In this document: positions 44,317 through 56,115 of the stretch, one piece after another
How positions within the stretch are numbered: position 1 is the first letter of the stretch
How the letters are laid out: each line of letters opens with the position of its first letter
NCBI GenBank assembly: GCA_016744655.1
Contig: JADGDY010000009.1
Coordinates: 1-61,252, forward strand
Length of the DNA: 61,252 bases
Reading direction: 5' to 3'
From: Bacteroidales bacterium
GTDB taxonomy: Bacteria; Bacteroidota; Bacteroidia; Bacteroidales; UBA12170
The notes under the pieces: generated by a model
What the model was told of the DNA's origin: nothing
Databases searched by the model: none
Seen by the model: the letters and a program-made list of their open reading frames with translations, nothing else
Position numbers and translations under genes: made by a program

Positions 44317-45813
44317 ATGTATAGTCTTAGAAAAACAATAGGCTTAGTTTCAGTGGCGATGATTATCATCGCCTTTAGTTCTTGTGGAGGATCTGAGGGT
44401 TCTCAAACTACAGGATGGAACTATAATGATGCCGAAAATGGTGGCTTTGAGGTGAGTGATTTTGTTGAACAAGAGCCTGGCCCAGGTTTGGTTTTAGTTG
44501 AGGGAGGTACTTTTGTAATGGGAACTACACAAGATCAGGTAGTTTTTAATACTAATAATTATCCTCGAAGATTAACTATCCGCTCCTTTTATATGGATCA
44601 AGTAGAAGTTTCAAATGTTGATTACTTAGAATATCTATATTGGTTGAAAAGGGTGTATGGTGTAAATTATCCTGAAGTTAGACGTAAAGCTCTTCCTGAT
44701 ACCTTGGTTTGGAGATCTCGTTTAGGTTATAATGAACCTTTGGTAGATAATTATCTTCGTCATCCAGCTTATAAGAATTATCCTGTTGTTGGTGTTAACT
44801 GGTTACAAGCAAATGATTATGCAAAATGGCGTACTGATAGAGTTAATGAGCTAAGGCTGATTAGTAACAAAGTCTTAGATATGGATATTGACCAGCAAGA
44901 TGAAAATAACTTTAATACTGAAGCTTATTTATCTGGACAATATGAAGGTTTAGTGAACGAACCTCCAGAAAATCTTAATCCTAATAGTGATGGAACTCGT
45001 ATTGTTAAGATGGAAGATGGTGTTTTATATCCAGATTATAGACTTCCTACAGAAGCTGAATGGGAATATGCCGCACTAGGTTTAATTGAAAATACTTTAT
45101 ACGAAAGAATTAGCCAAAGGAAAACATACCCTTGGAATGGTAATTATACACGTACTTCAGATAAGAAATATTATGGTGGATTCGTAGCCAACTTTAAAAG
45201 AGGTCGTGGTGACTATATGGGTGTTGCAGGTGCATTAAATGATGGCGCTGATATTCCAACAGAAGTAGGAACTTATTTCCCTAATGATTATGGCCTTTAT
45301 AATATGGGTGGTAATGTGAGCGAGTGGGTTCTTGACGTATATCGTCCACAAAGTTTAGATGATATTGATGACCTTGCAGGTTATCGTGGTAATGTCTTCC
45401 AAACTAAAGTAACAGATCAAGATGGTTTTATTGCTCAAAAAGATAGCTTAGGTAGAATCAAATATAGAGATGTTACTATTGAAGAAGCTGAAGGCAGAAA
45501 GAATTATAGAAAAGCTGACAATATTAACCATTTAGATGGAGATTATACTTCTTCAGTTAGAAGTGATGAGAATTGGAAGAATATGCCGGATTCTTTACAG
45601 ACTAAAACTGCTACTGGCCTAATGTACGATTATGGTAATTCTACTATGATTAATGATGATGTGCGTGTTTATAAAGGTGGTAGCTGGAAAGATCCAGCTT
45701 ACTATTTGAGCCCTTCATCTCGTAGATTTTTAGAGCAAACAGAAGCCACTAATTTTATTGGATTTAGATGTGCCATGAACCGTGTAGGAAGTCCTATGTC
45801 AGGTGGCAGATAA
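44317..45813 (+). CDS. gldJ: Gliding/T9SS lipoprotein GldJ (SUMF1/FGE-like fold)
   Basis: This 498-residue lipoprotein (lipobox AFSSC, Cys23) has an FGE-sulfatase-type domain: GPGLVLVEGGTFVMGTTQDQ, YPVVGVNWLQANDYAKWRTD, YRLPTEAEWEYAAL, NMGGNVSEWVLDVY and the C-terminal VRVYKGGSWKDPAYYLSPSS with FIGFRCAMNRVG. The LPDTLVWRSRLGYNEP stretch matches GldJ more closely than GldK/PorK as I recall. GldJ is needed for stability of the T9SS motor/ring in gliding species. It follows porP by 29 bases and precedes murF. Confidence 0.83.
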   Translation: MYSLRKTIGLVSVAMIIIAFSSCGGSEGSQTTGWNYNDAENGGFEVSDFVEQEPGPGLVLVEGGTFVMGTTQDQVVFNTNNYPRRLTIRSFYMDQVEVSNVDYLEYLYWLKRVYGVNYPEVRRKALPDTLVWRSRLGYNEPLVDNYLRHPAYKNYPVVGVNWLQANDYAKWRTDRVNELRLISNKVLDMDIDQQDENNFNTEAYLSGQYEGLVNEPPENLNPNSDGTRIVKMEDGVLYPDYRLPTEAEWEYAALGLIENTLYERISQRKTYPWNGNYTRTSDKKYYGGFVANFKRGRGDYMGVAGALNDGADIPTEVGTYFPNDYGLYNMGGNVSEWVLDVYRPQSLDDIDDLAGYRGNVFQTKVTDQDGFIAQKDSLGRIKYRDVTIEEAEGRKNYRKADNINHLDGDYTSSVRSDENWKNMPDSLQTKTATGLMYDYGNSTMINDDVRVYKGGSWKDPAYYLSPSSRRFLEQTEATNFIGFRCAMNRVGSPMSGGR

Positions 45814-45830
45814 AAAATATTTGTAATTCC

Positions 45831-45878
45831 AAAAGTCATTTTGAGAAAGTTTCGGCTGGATTCAAAATGACTTTTTTT
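45831..45878 (+). terminator. Terminator between gldJ and murF
   Basis: The 14-base stem AAAAGTCATTTTGA (45831-45844) / TCAAAATGACTTTT (45862-45875) is followed by T. It ends about 12 bases before the murF ATG, so murF transcription depends on read-through or on a start I cannot see. Confidence 0.85.
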
Positions 45879-45889
45879 ATTTTAGAATA

Positions 45890-47173
45890 ATGATAGATAC
45901 CTTATATCAGAAATTTTTAGAATCCTCAGGGATCTCCACAGATACCCGAACATTAAAAGTAAACAATTTGTTTTTTTGTTTAAGTGGAGAAAACTTTAAT
46001 GGAAATAAATTTGCTTCTCAAGCTTTGGGAAATGGAGCGGGTTTAGTCGTTGTAGATGATGAAAAGTATTTCTCTGAAAAAGAGAATATGATTTTAGTAG
46101 ACGATAGTCTTGATTGTCTGCAAGCTTTAGCTGCACATCATAGAAATCATTTAAACATTCCAGTAATAGGTATTACTGGAACCAATGGTAAAACAACTAC
46201 AAAAGAGTTAATAGCCGCGGTATTATCTACTCATTTTAATATTTCATTTACTCAAGGAAATCTAAACAATCATATTGGGGTTCCTTTAAGCTTGTTGCGA
46301 ATTACTAATGAACACGAAATCGCCATTATCGAAATGGGTGCTAATCATTTAGGAGAGATAGCGAAACTTTGTCAATTGTCGAAACCTTCTTTGGGTATTG
46401 TTACAAATATTGGTCATGCCCATTTGGAAGGGTTTGGTTCCTTTGAGAACATCAAAAAAACAAAATTGGCGCTTTTTGAATCTGTGAAAAAAGCTAATGG
46501 TAACCTATTTGTTAATGCCGACGATGAAGTATTAATGAATGAATCATTAGATGTGAAAAGATATACATATGGGCGGTATATAGGCAGTCAAACTCAATTA
46601 AAGCTTTCTTCTGATAGCGTTTCTTTGGAGTTTACCTGGGATAGTGTAAACGTAAAAACAAAATTATTCGGACACTATAATCTATATAATGCCGCTGCTG
46701 CAATCTCAGTAGGGAAATACTTTAAAGTTCCTTCGGAAAAAATTGTTATTGCTCTGGAAGAATATACTCCTTCAAATAATAGGTCGCAAATAGAGGAGGG
46801 TAATAATAATGAATTGATCCTTGATGCATACAATGCTAATCCAGACAGTATGAGAGGTGCCTTGCAGTTTTTTGATAATGTTGATTTTTCTGAAAAAGTT
46901 GTTGTTCTTGGTGATATGCTAGAACTAGGAGAATTTGAAGTAGAAGAGCATGAAAAGATATTATTATTACTACTGAATTGCTCTTTTAGCAAATCAATTT
47001 TAGTTGGGAAAGCTTTCTTGAATTTTAAAACTAAATATCCTCAATTTGTATTTTTTGCAGATAGCAATGAAGCTTTAGAGTATTTAACAGAAAATAGAAT
47101 TTACAAAAACAAGATTCTATTGAAAGGATCTAGAGGAATTAAACTAGAAACTCTGAAAGATATCTTATTATAA
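45890..47173 (+). CDS. murF: UDP-N-acetylmuramoyl-tripeptide--D-alanyl-D-alanine ligase
   Basis: This 427-residue Mur ligase adds D-Ala-D-Ala to the peptidoglycan precursor. It has the N-terminal STDTRTLKVNNLFFCLSG, the P-loop GITGTNGKTTTKE (94-106) and the central NLNNHIGVPLSLL, AIIEMGANHLGEI and TNIGHAHLEGFGS. The C-terminal LDAYNANPDSMRGAL and VLGDMLELG follow. It overlaps anmK by one base (TAATGG), indicating translational coupling. Confidence 0.95.
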   Translation: MIDTLYQKFLESSGISTDTRTLKVNNLFFCLSGENFNGNKFASQALGNGAGLVVVDDEKYFSEKENMILVDDSLDCLQALAAHHRNHLNIPVIGITGTNGKTTTKELIAAVLSTHFNISFTQGNLNNHIGVPLSLLRITNEHEIAIIEMGANHLGEIAKLCQLSKPSLGIVTNIGHAHLEGFGSFENIKKTKLALFESVKKANGNLFVNADDEVLMNESLDVKRYTYGRYIGSQTQLKLSSDSVSLEFTWDSVNVKTKLFGHYNLYNAAAAISVGKYFKVPSEKIVIALEEYTPSNNRSQIEEGNNNELILDAYNANPDSMRGALQFFDNVDFSEKVVVLGDMLELGEFEVEEHEKILLLLLNCSFSKSILVGKAFLNFKTKYPQFVFFADSNEALEYLTENRIYKNKILLKGSRGIKLETLKDILL

Positions 47174-48237
47174 TGGAAAAGTATTGCGCTATCGGTGTAA
47201 TGTCAGGAACTTCTTTGGATGGTTTGGATATTGCATATGCTGAATTTTCGTATGATAATCATAAATGGAACTATGTGTTTGGTGAGTTTGAAGAGTTATC
47301 CTACTCCAAGGATTGGCAAAAAAGATTAGCCGAAGCAACAAAATTCACGGCTGAAGAATTTGTAAAATCTCATGTGGAATTTGGTCATCTAATGGGTGAA
47401 AAAATTAATTCGTTTATAAATAACAACAACTTGCCAGTAGATGTGATAGGAGTGCATGGTCATACTACTTTTCATCAACCTCAACTGGGTTTTACTAGCC
47501 AGATTGGAGATGGTTCTGCAGTGGCTAGTATTACAAATAAATTAGTGGCTTGCGATTTTAGAAGTATGGATGTAGCTAGAGGAGGACAAGGAGCGCCTTT
47601 AGTACCAATTGGAGATGCATTATTGTTTGCTGATTACACGGCACGATTAAACCTCGGAGGATTCTCTAATATATCGTTTGGAGGTTTAGATGATATTTCT
47701 GCTTTCGATATTTGTCCGGTAAATATTGTAATGAACGAGATTACAAGGAAACGAGGATTAGAGTATGACGAGAATGGGAAGATTGCAAGAGGTGGGCAGG
47801 TGAATGAAGAACTTCTTTATCAATTAAATCAGTTAGAGTTTTATCATCAGACTGGTCCAAAATCGTTGGGTAGAGAATGGGTGGACGAGTACTTCTGGCC
47901 TTGCTTGTCAACTCAAATATCTGATGAGGATTTACTAAGAACACTAGTAGAACATATTTCTGACCAGATTGGTAATACTTTGGCCTCCTCAAAAAGAAAT
48001 CCAGGAAAAGTATTGGTTACCGGAGGAGGAGCTTATAACACCTTTTTAATAGAAAGAATAAAAGCAAAAACTACATTTGAAATTGTAATTCCTGAAACTA
48101 TCCTTGTCGAGATGAAAGAGGCATTAATATTTGCCTTTTTAGGTGTTTTAAGAATGTTAGACCAGCCCAATATCCTCAATAATGTTACTGGGGCAAAAAG
48201 AGCAAGTATTAGCGGAGCGCTCTATAATGGAGCTTAA
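47173..48237 (+). CDS. anmK: Anhydro-N-acetylmuramic acid kinase
   Basis: This 354-residue sugar kinase has the ATP-phosphate loop GVMSGTSLDGLD (8-19), HGHTTFHQP, the sugar-site ARGGQGAPLVPIGD and the ATP-binding VTGGGAYN. It phosphorylates anhydroMurNAc during peptidoglycan recycling. Coupling to murF places new synthesis and recycling of cell wall in one transcript, next to T9SS genes. It overlaps the convergent M28 peptidase by 4 bases. Confidence 0.93.
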   Translation: MEKYCAIGVMSGTSLDGLDIAYAEFSYDNHKWNYVFGEFEELSYSKDWQKRLAEATKFTAEEFVKSHVEFGHLMGEKINSFINNNNLPVDVIGVHGHTTFHQPQLGFTSQIGDGSAVASITNKLVACDFRSMDVARGGQGAPLVPIGDALLFADYTARLNLGGFSNISFGGLDDISAFDICPVNIVMNEITRKRGLEYDENGKIARGGQVNEELLYQLNQLEFYHQTGPKSLGREWVDEYFWPCLSTQISDEDLLRTLVEHISDQIGNTLASSKRNPGKVLVTGGGAYNTFLIERIKAKTTFEIVIPETILVEMKEALIFAFLGVLRMLDQPNILNNVTGAKRASISGALYNGA

Positions 48238-49415
48238 CCAATCTTGTTTATTTTCTTTACCAATGGTTCGCCATCTTCTGTTTCTAAAACCAAGAAGTAT
48301 AATCCATTTGGAAATTCACTAAAGTCAATTTTAGTATCCATGTAGAGGTCTTGAATAAACACTGCTTGGCCTTGTTGATTCATGATTCTAAGCTTATGCC
48401 CTTGCTCAAAATTATTGATTTGAACATTAAGAATAGCGGAAACTGGATTTGGATAAGCTGATAATATTTCAATGTCTACTATCTCTTCAATATCCGTAGT
48501 TTCATAAGCTCGGGTAAAATATAAGCTGGCCCCAAGAGAACCTTTGGCAACTTCTTTAAAATAATCCAAGTCCATATTCTCAATAATGTCGTTAGGTGTG
48601 TGAGCATAAGGTGTTTCGTTCTTCTCATAAAGTCCAGTAATCACATATCCTTCCTCCATAAATGGAATATAATCCGTGGAATAGGCATAGCTGATTTCCG
48701 TGTTTAAGCTGGAATATAATTGTATCAGGTTTGAAAGAGTATCAGTAATGGCAGCAGAAGCGGCATTATTAGTATTAGGAGCACTTTCGTCACGCTCACA
48801 AACAATTATATCATTGGTCATGCCATTTACTCCACCTACAGCATCAATATTAAAAACCAATTGAATATCGTGAGCCTCTGGAACTACAGTATTCTCTACA
48901 TAATGTCTACTTCCAATTAAACCAACTTCTTCAGCACTAAAATGGATAAATCGTACAGAATACTCAGTGTCTATATCCTTAAGCATCCTCGCGATTTCCA
49001 TCACAATTGCAGTTCCTGTTCCGTTATCATTAGCTCCTGGGCCATTTCTTGTATCGTAATGCCCATCAATAATCACGTATTTATTAGGATAATGAGTTCC
49101 AGTCTTGGTAACAATTAAATTATAACACTCATTTCCAGAATAGTTAAAAGTATCAATACTAATATCTTCATATCCCCATTCCTCATAGGTTGATTTTAAC
49201 CAGTTAAATGAATTCACCAAGGCTTCAGTTCCTGGGTCTTTAGAACCAAAATCAGTATGTTGTTGTAGATTGGCTTCTAGCATATCCAAACCCATATTTT
49301 CTACTATGGTTTCGTAGTAGGAATTTGATTCTTGAGCTTGCATTTGAAGTGAAAATGAAACTAAAATGAAGAATACTACTGTAATGTTTTTTGAAAATGA
49401 GGAAACTATATTCAT
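48234..49415 (-). CDS. Secreted M28 family metallopeptidase with type IX sorting domain
   Basis: This 393-residue protein has a signal peptide (cleavage after MQAQ). The M28 domain has zinc ligands in DGHYDTRNGPGANDNGTG, AEEVGLIGSRHY, NIDAVGG and YAHTPNDII. A C-terminal sorting domain follows (EILSAYPNPVSAILNVQI to FPNGLYFLVLET). The family removes N-terminal amino acids from peptides. It is likely exported through the type IX system encoded alongside. Its own -7 box lies at 49451-49458. Confidence 0.92.
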   Translation of the reverse strand: MNIVSSFSKNITVVFFILVSFSLQMQAQESNSYYETIVENMGLDMLEANLQQHTDFGSKDPGTEALVNSFNWLKSTYEEWGYEDISIDTFNYSGNECYNLIVTKTGTHYPNKYVIIDGHYDTRNGPGANDNGTGTAIVMEIARMLKDIDTEYSVRFIHFSAEEVGLIGSRHYVENTVVPEAHDIQLVFNIDAVGGVNGMTNDIIVCERDESAPNTNNAASAAITDTLSNLIQLYSSLNTEISYAYSTDYIPFMEEGYVITGLYEKNETPYAHTPNDIIENMDLDYFKEVAKGSLGASLYFTRAYETTDIEEIVDIEILSAYPNPVSAILNVQINNFEQGHKLRIMNQQGQAVFIQDLYMDTKIDFSEFPNGLYFLVLETEDGEPLVKKINKIG

Positions 49416-49450
49416 TATGAAAATGGTTTTGTGCTTGTTAAATAGTGGCG

Positions 49451-49458
49451 CAAATATA
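49451..49458 (-). promoter_or_regulatory. -7 box for the M28 peptidase
   Basis: On the minus strand, TATATTTG matches TAnnTTTG and ends 35 bases before the ATG at 49415. Confidence 0.6.
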
Positions 49459-49522
49459 TGATTTTATGAAGATCGAATTAAAAACAAAAACAGAAATCAA
49501 AAAGTAATCCTTAGTGTTCAAG

Positions 49523-49849
49523 CTATTCAGAAGTTTTAAGAAATAATTTGTTTATATGCTTTGTTTTCTTTTTAGGATTCATTCTATTATCAAAAATAGA
49601 TAGAATAATAATAGATTTATCATCGAAATTATAAAAAGCAGATGTTTGCTTGCTAATGACTAGCATATGTATTCCTTAAATAGAATTTGTTTTAGGACAA
49701 CTCTCTGGAAAATTTTGAATGATATTAAAAGATTTATCAAGCTTTTTGATAAAGTCATTTTTAATTCTTGGAGACCATTTGGTTTCAAGATATTTGAGAA
49801 GCGTATTTTATTGTGTTGATGCTTTTTTCGTAAGAAGTAGACTTCTCAT
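49523..49849 (-). pseudogene. ParE/RelE-like toxin with two in-frame stops
   Basis: One frame opens at an ATG overlapping the antitoxin stop (ATGA at 49849) and runs 109 codons to a TAG at 49523, broken by TAA at 49808-49810 (codon 14) and TAA at 49676-49678 (codon 58). Between and after the stops the peptide reads like a ParE/RelE toxin: LLKYLETKWSPRIKNDFIKK, IIQNFPESCPKT, then SAFYNFDDKSIIILSIFDNR and MNPKK near the end. The frame is otherwise intact, so the toxin was lost by point mutations. The antitoxin upstream is whole. A very short product from an internal start is conceivable. Confidence 0.8.
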
Positions 49850-50070
49850 GATTTATACTTTTCAATAAATTCATGGTATTCTATGATGTCACCATTTTCT
49901 GCATCCTTAATACCTTCTAGAATGTCTTCTTTTTGCTCTTGAGAAAGTGTTTCCCAAAAATCTGTTTTAGACTGGCTTTTAAAAATATTTTTAATGGACT
50001 CAAGAACATTAGGGTTATCTGTACCTTGAATCAATTTCATTATTTCTAATTTTTCTGCTTGAATGTCCAT
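49846..50070 (-). CDS. Small antitoxin of a ParE/RelE-type module
   Basis: This 74-residue acidic protein has a helical N-terminus (MDIQAEKLEIMKLIQGTDNP) and the C-terminal pattern DFWETLSQEQKEDILEGIKD followed by ENGDIIEYHEFIEKY. That pattern is typical of the small antitoxins paired with ParE-like toxins in Bacteroidota. The ATGA overlap with the downstream toxin pseudogene supports the pairing. It has a -7 box at 50088-50095. With the toxin broken, it may now be an orphan or protect against homologous toxins elsewhere. Confidence 0.75.
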   Translation of the reverse strand: MDIQAEKLEIMKLIQGTDNPNVLESIKNIFKSQSKTDFWETLSQEQKEDILEGIKDAENGDIIEYHEFIEKYKS

Positions 50071-50087
50071 CTTGTAAAACTTTAATG

Positions 50088-50095
50088 CAAAGGTA
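50088..50095 (-). promoter_or_regulatory. -7 box for the antitoxin gene
   Basis: On the minus strand, TACCTTTG matches TAnnTTTG, 17 bases before the ATG at 50070. Confidence 0.55.
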
Positions 50096-50142
50096 CGTAA
50101 TATTTGTTGGCTAATCTTTAGTAGTAATTCTATGAAGAAACA

Positions 50143-50174
50143 AAACCCCGAAATTCAAAAGAATTCCGGGGTTT
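50143..50174 (-). terminator. nifJ terminator
   Basis: A 14-base stem with one mismatch (AAACCCCGAAATTC / GAATTCCGGGGTTT) and an AAAA loop is followed on the minus strand by TTTTGTTTCTT. Confidence 0.85.
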
Positions 50175-50196
50175 ATTATGTATTCAGAAGATATTT

Positions 50197-53856
<3,660 letters not shown>

Positions 53857-54017
53857 TTACAGCAATTTAGAAAGGATATAGATTAAAATCATATTTCAAA
53901 CGATTGCATAGGTATAGAATGCTGATATGGCAATAGTTAAAACATCCTTAAATTCTATATAGAGCTCTATTATTTGTATATTTACCTTCGAATAACAAAA
54001 ACTAAATAAATAAAGAT

Positions 54018-55031
54018 ATGAGTAATATGAAAACGAATTATATGGGCATTGAATTAAAGAATCCCATAGTTGTTGGAGCAAGTAATTTGGTGTCGGATTT
54101 AAAACATTTAAAAAAACTAGAGGAGGCAGGTGCTGGGGCCATCGTTTATAAATCATTATTTGAAGAACAGGTGCAGTTGGAAACCTTTTTTGAGGAGGAG
54201 GCTATGGCCGAATATAATGATCGTCATGCAGAGATGATTAATATTTATCCTGAAATGAAATCAGCAGGTCCATTGGAGTTTTTGCAAAAACTAAAGCTAG
54301 CAAAAGAAGCTTTGTCTATCCCATTAATAGCAAGTCTAAATTGTGTTTATAAGGAAACTTGGGTAGAATATGCTTTAGAAATTGAAAAAACAGGAGTAGA
54401 TGGAATTGAATTGAATTTCTATGAAGCCCCTCGTGAATTTGGTGTTTCAGGTCAAGAAATCATGGAAGAACAGTTGAAAATTACCTCAGCGGTTAAAGAG
54501 GCATTAAGTATTCCGGTAGCGGTAAAGTTAAGCCCATATTATACGAATACTCTGCGTTTTGCTCATATGATGGAAGGTGCTGGAGCCGATGCTTTAGTAT
54601 TGTTTAATAAACTATTTCAACCGGATATTGATATTGACAAAGAAGAACTGACATTCAATTTCAATAAAAGTGGAAAGGGAGATTATAGACAAGCACTACG
54701 ATATATGGGAATGTTGCATGGAAAAGTGAATACTACATTAGTTGGTAATAGTGGAATCATTGAAGGAAAAGATGTAATCAAGATGATTTTAGCTGGAGCT
54801 GATGCTGTTCAGGTAGTTAGTACTTTGTATCAAAATGGACTTGATTATATCACAACGATGCTTAAAGATATAGAAGTTTGGATGAAAGATAAAGATTATC
54901 AATCAATTGAAGAATTTAAAGGTAATTTATCAAAAGATAAACTAAAAGACCCTTATGCTTATAGGCGCGCACAATATGTGGATATCTTAATGAAAAAGGT
55001 AGAACTCTATAAACCCAATACTATAGTTTAG
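54018..55031 (+). CDS. Dihydroorotate dehydrogenase-like flavoprotein, paralogue
   Basis: This 337-residue TIM-barrel protein is similar over its length to the protein at 7047 (MGIELKNPIVVGASNLVSDL, then YKSLFEEQ, and LAGADAVQVVSTLYQNG). At the place of the DHOD catalytic loop it has IELNFYEAPREFGVSG, again without the C/S-P-N motif. It diverges from nifJ, an arrangement I recall as common in Bacteroidota, which suggests a task tied to pyruvate or ferredoxin metabolism rather than pyrimidine synthesis. Function is inferred only. Confidence 0.85.
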   Translation: MSNMKTNYMGIELKNPIVVGASNLVSDLKHLKKLEEAGAGAIVYKSLFEEQVQLETFFEEEAMAEYNDRHAEMINIYPEMKSAGPLEFLQKLKLAKEALSIPLIASLNCVYKETWVEYALEIEKTGVDGIELNFYEAPREFGVSGQEIMEEQLKITSAVKEALSIPVAVKLSPYYTNTLRFAHMMEGAGADALVLFNKLFQPDIDIDKEELTFNFNKSGKGDYRQALRYMGMLHGKVNTTLVGNSGIIEGKDVIKMILAGADAVQVVSTLYQNGLDYITTMLKDIEVWMKDKDYQSIEEFKGNLSKDKLKDPYAYRRAQYVDILMKKVELYKPNTIV

Positions 55032-55056
55032 TCACTGTGGTGTTATTTTGAATATG

Positions 55057-55088
55057 AAGGCAAAACTCGCTGGGGTTTTGCCTTTTTT
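55057..55088 (+). terminator. Terminator of the DHOD-like paralogue
   Basis: The 10-base stem AAGGCAAAAC / GTTTTGCCTT has an 8-base loop and a T-run to 55088. Confidence 0.92.
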
Positions 55089-55246
55089 AGTTTACAGTGT
55101 TTGGAATTTGTTTAAATAGTGTTAGTTGTTGTTGTATAAGAAAGAAAAAGTTGTAAATTTATAAAGCTGAACCAAATAGCATGTCTCGTTAGTAAAAAGA
55201 TTTCGTATTGACCCACTTAATCGAAAGAACACATAGATTGTTGCAT

Positions 55247-55894
55247 ATGAACACAACCAAAATTCTAATTGTAGATGATCATGATATTACACTTCATGGT
55301 CTAGCAAAGTATATAGAAAAAATTGAAAATACCATTATCATCGGAAAGGTAAAATCTGGTAAGGAGGCTTTAGAACAAATTGAGCAGCACCAACCAGATC
55401 TAGTATTTACTGATGTTGATATGCCGGTAATGGATGGTGTGGAACTCCTCAAGATAATCAGAAAAGACTTTGTGAATATTAAAGTGATTGCTTGTACCAT
55501 GCATATTCAATTATGGGTAATTCAGAAGTTGCTACATAATGGTATTAATGGTATTATCTCCAAGCAAAGTTTAAAGATTGATATTACAAGGGCAGTAGAT
55601 GGAGCTTTATCAGGAAAAGCTTTTTATTCGGCTGATATCTATGAAGCCGTATTGGAAATCATGAAAAAGCCAGTAGGTTATTTCTCAAAATTTGATGAGT
55701 TAGACCTCACCAAAAGAGAAAAGCAGGTTTTGCAGTTGGTATCCGATGAACTAACCACCTCAGAAATTGCCGACAAGCTTTGTTTAAGCCCAAATACCAT
55801 AGAAACCCATCGTAAAAATCTCTTCCTAAAATTCGGGGTAAAAAATGTGGCAGGTTTGATTAAAAAAGCCATGGAACGGCAGCTGATTGAATAA
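55247..55894 (+). CDS. NarL/FixJ-type response regulator
   Basis: The start at the ATG at 55247 (MNTTKILIVDDHDITLHGLA, 215 residues) is preferred over a TTG 13 codons earlier. It has a receiver domain with acidic pocket DDHD, phospho-Asp in FTDVDMPVMDG and a Lys near SKQSLK, then a LuxR-type helix-turn-helix (LTKREKQVLQLVSDE, LSPNTIETHRKNLFLKFGV). No kinase is adjacent. It ends 221 bases before the giant repeat protein on the same strand and may regulate it (inference). Confidence 0.92.
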   Translation: MNTTKILIVDDHDITLHGLAKYIEKIENTIIIGKVKSGKEALEQIEQHQPDLVFTDVDMPVMDGVELLKIIRKDFVNIKVIACTMHIQLWVIQKLLHNGINGIISKQSLKIDITRAVDGALSGKAFYSADIYEAVLEIMKKPVGYFSKFDELDLTKREKQVLQLVSDELTTSEIADKLCLSPNTIETHRKNLFLKFGVKNVAGLIKKAMERQLIE

Positions 55895-55986
55895 GTTAAC
55901 AGATTGCTGTCAATAGATAAAAGCAAATAGCCAATATTTTACCTCAAGATTCACCTAAACTATTTTACTGATACTCTCACAAAACT

Positions 55987-56021
55987 CATGGTTTTCCATG
56001 AAAGGAAAAATCATGGAAACC
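55987..56021. other. Inverted-repeat cluster between the response regulator and the giant gene
   Basis: CATGG TTTT CCATG (55987-56000) is followed by TCATGGAAACC (56011-56021), which can also pair with GGTTTTCCATGA. There is no T-run, so an operator-like site or alternative hairpins are possible. Confidence 0.4.
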
Positions 56022-56048
56022 GGGGAGGGAAAAGCACATACATTAGAA

Positions 56049-56056
56049 TATTTTTG
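56049..56056 (+). promoter_or_regulatory. -7 box for the giant repeat gene
   Basis: TATTTTTG matches TAnnTTTG and ends 59 bases before the ATG at 56116. Confidence 0.5.
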
Positions 56057-56115
56057 ACGAACAATGTAGAAGACTGAGTAAATCAGCATTGAATAATAAT
56101 TTAACGCATCAAATA

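Noticed and set aside
55208..55246. TTG start for the response regulator 13 codons upstream
   Set aside because: The receiver domain begins directly after the ATG at 55247, as in relatives.
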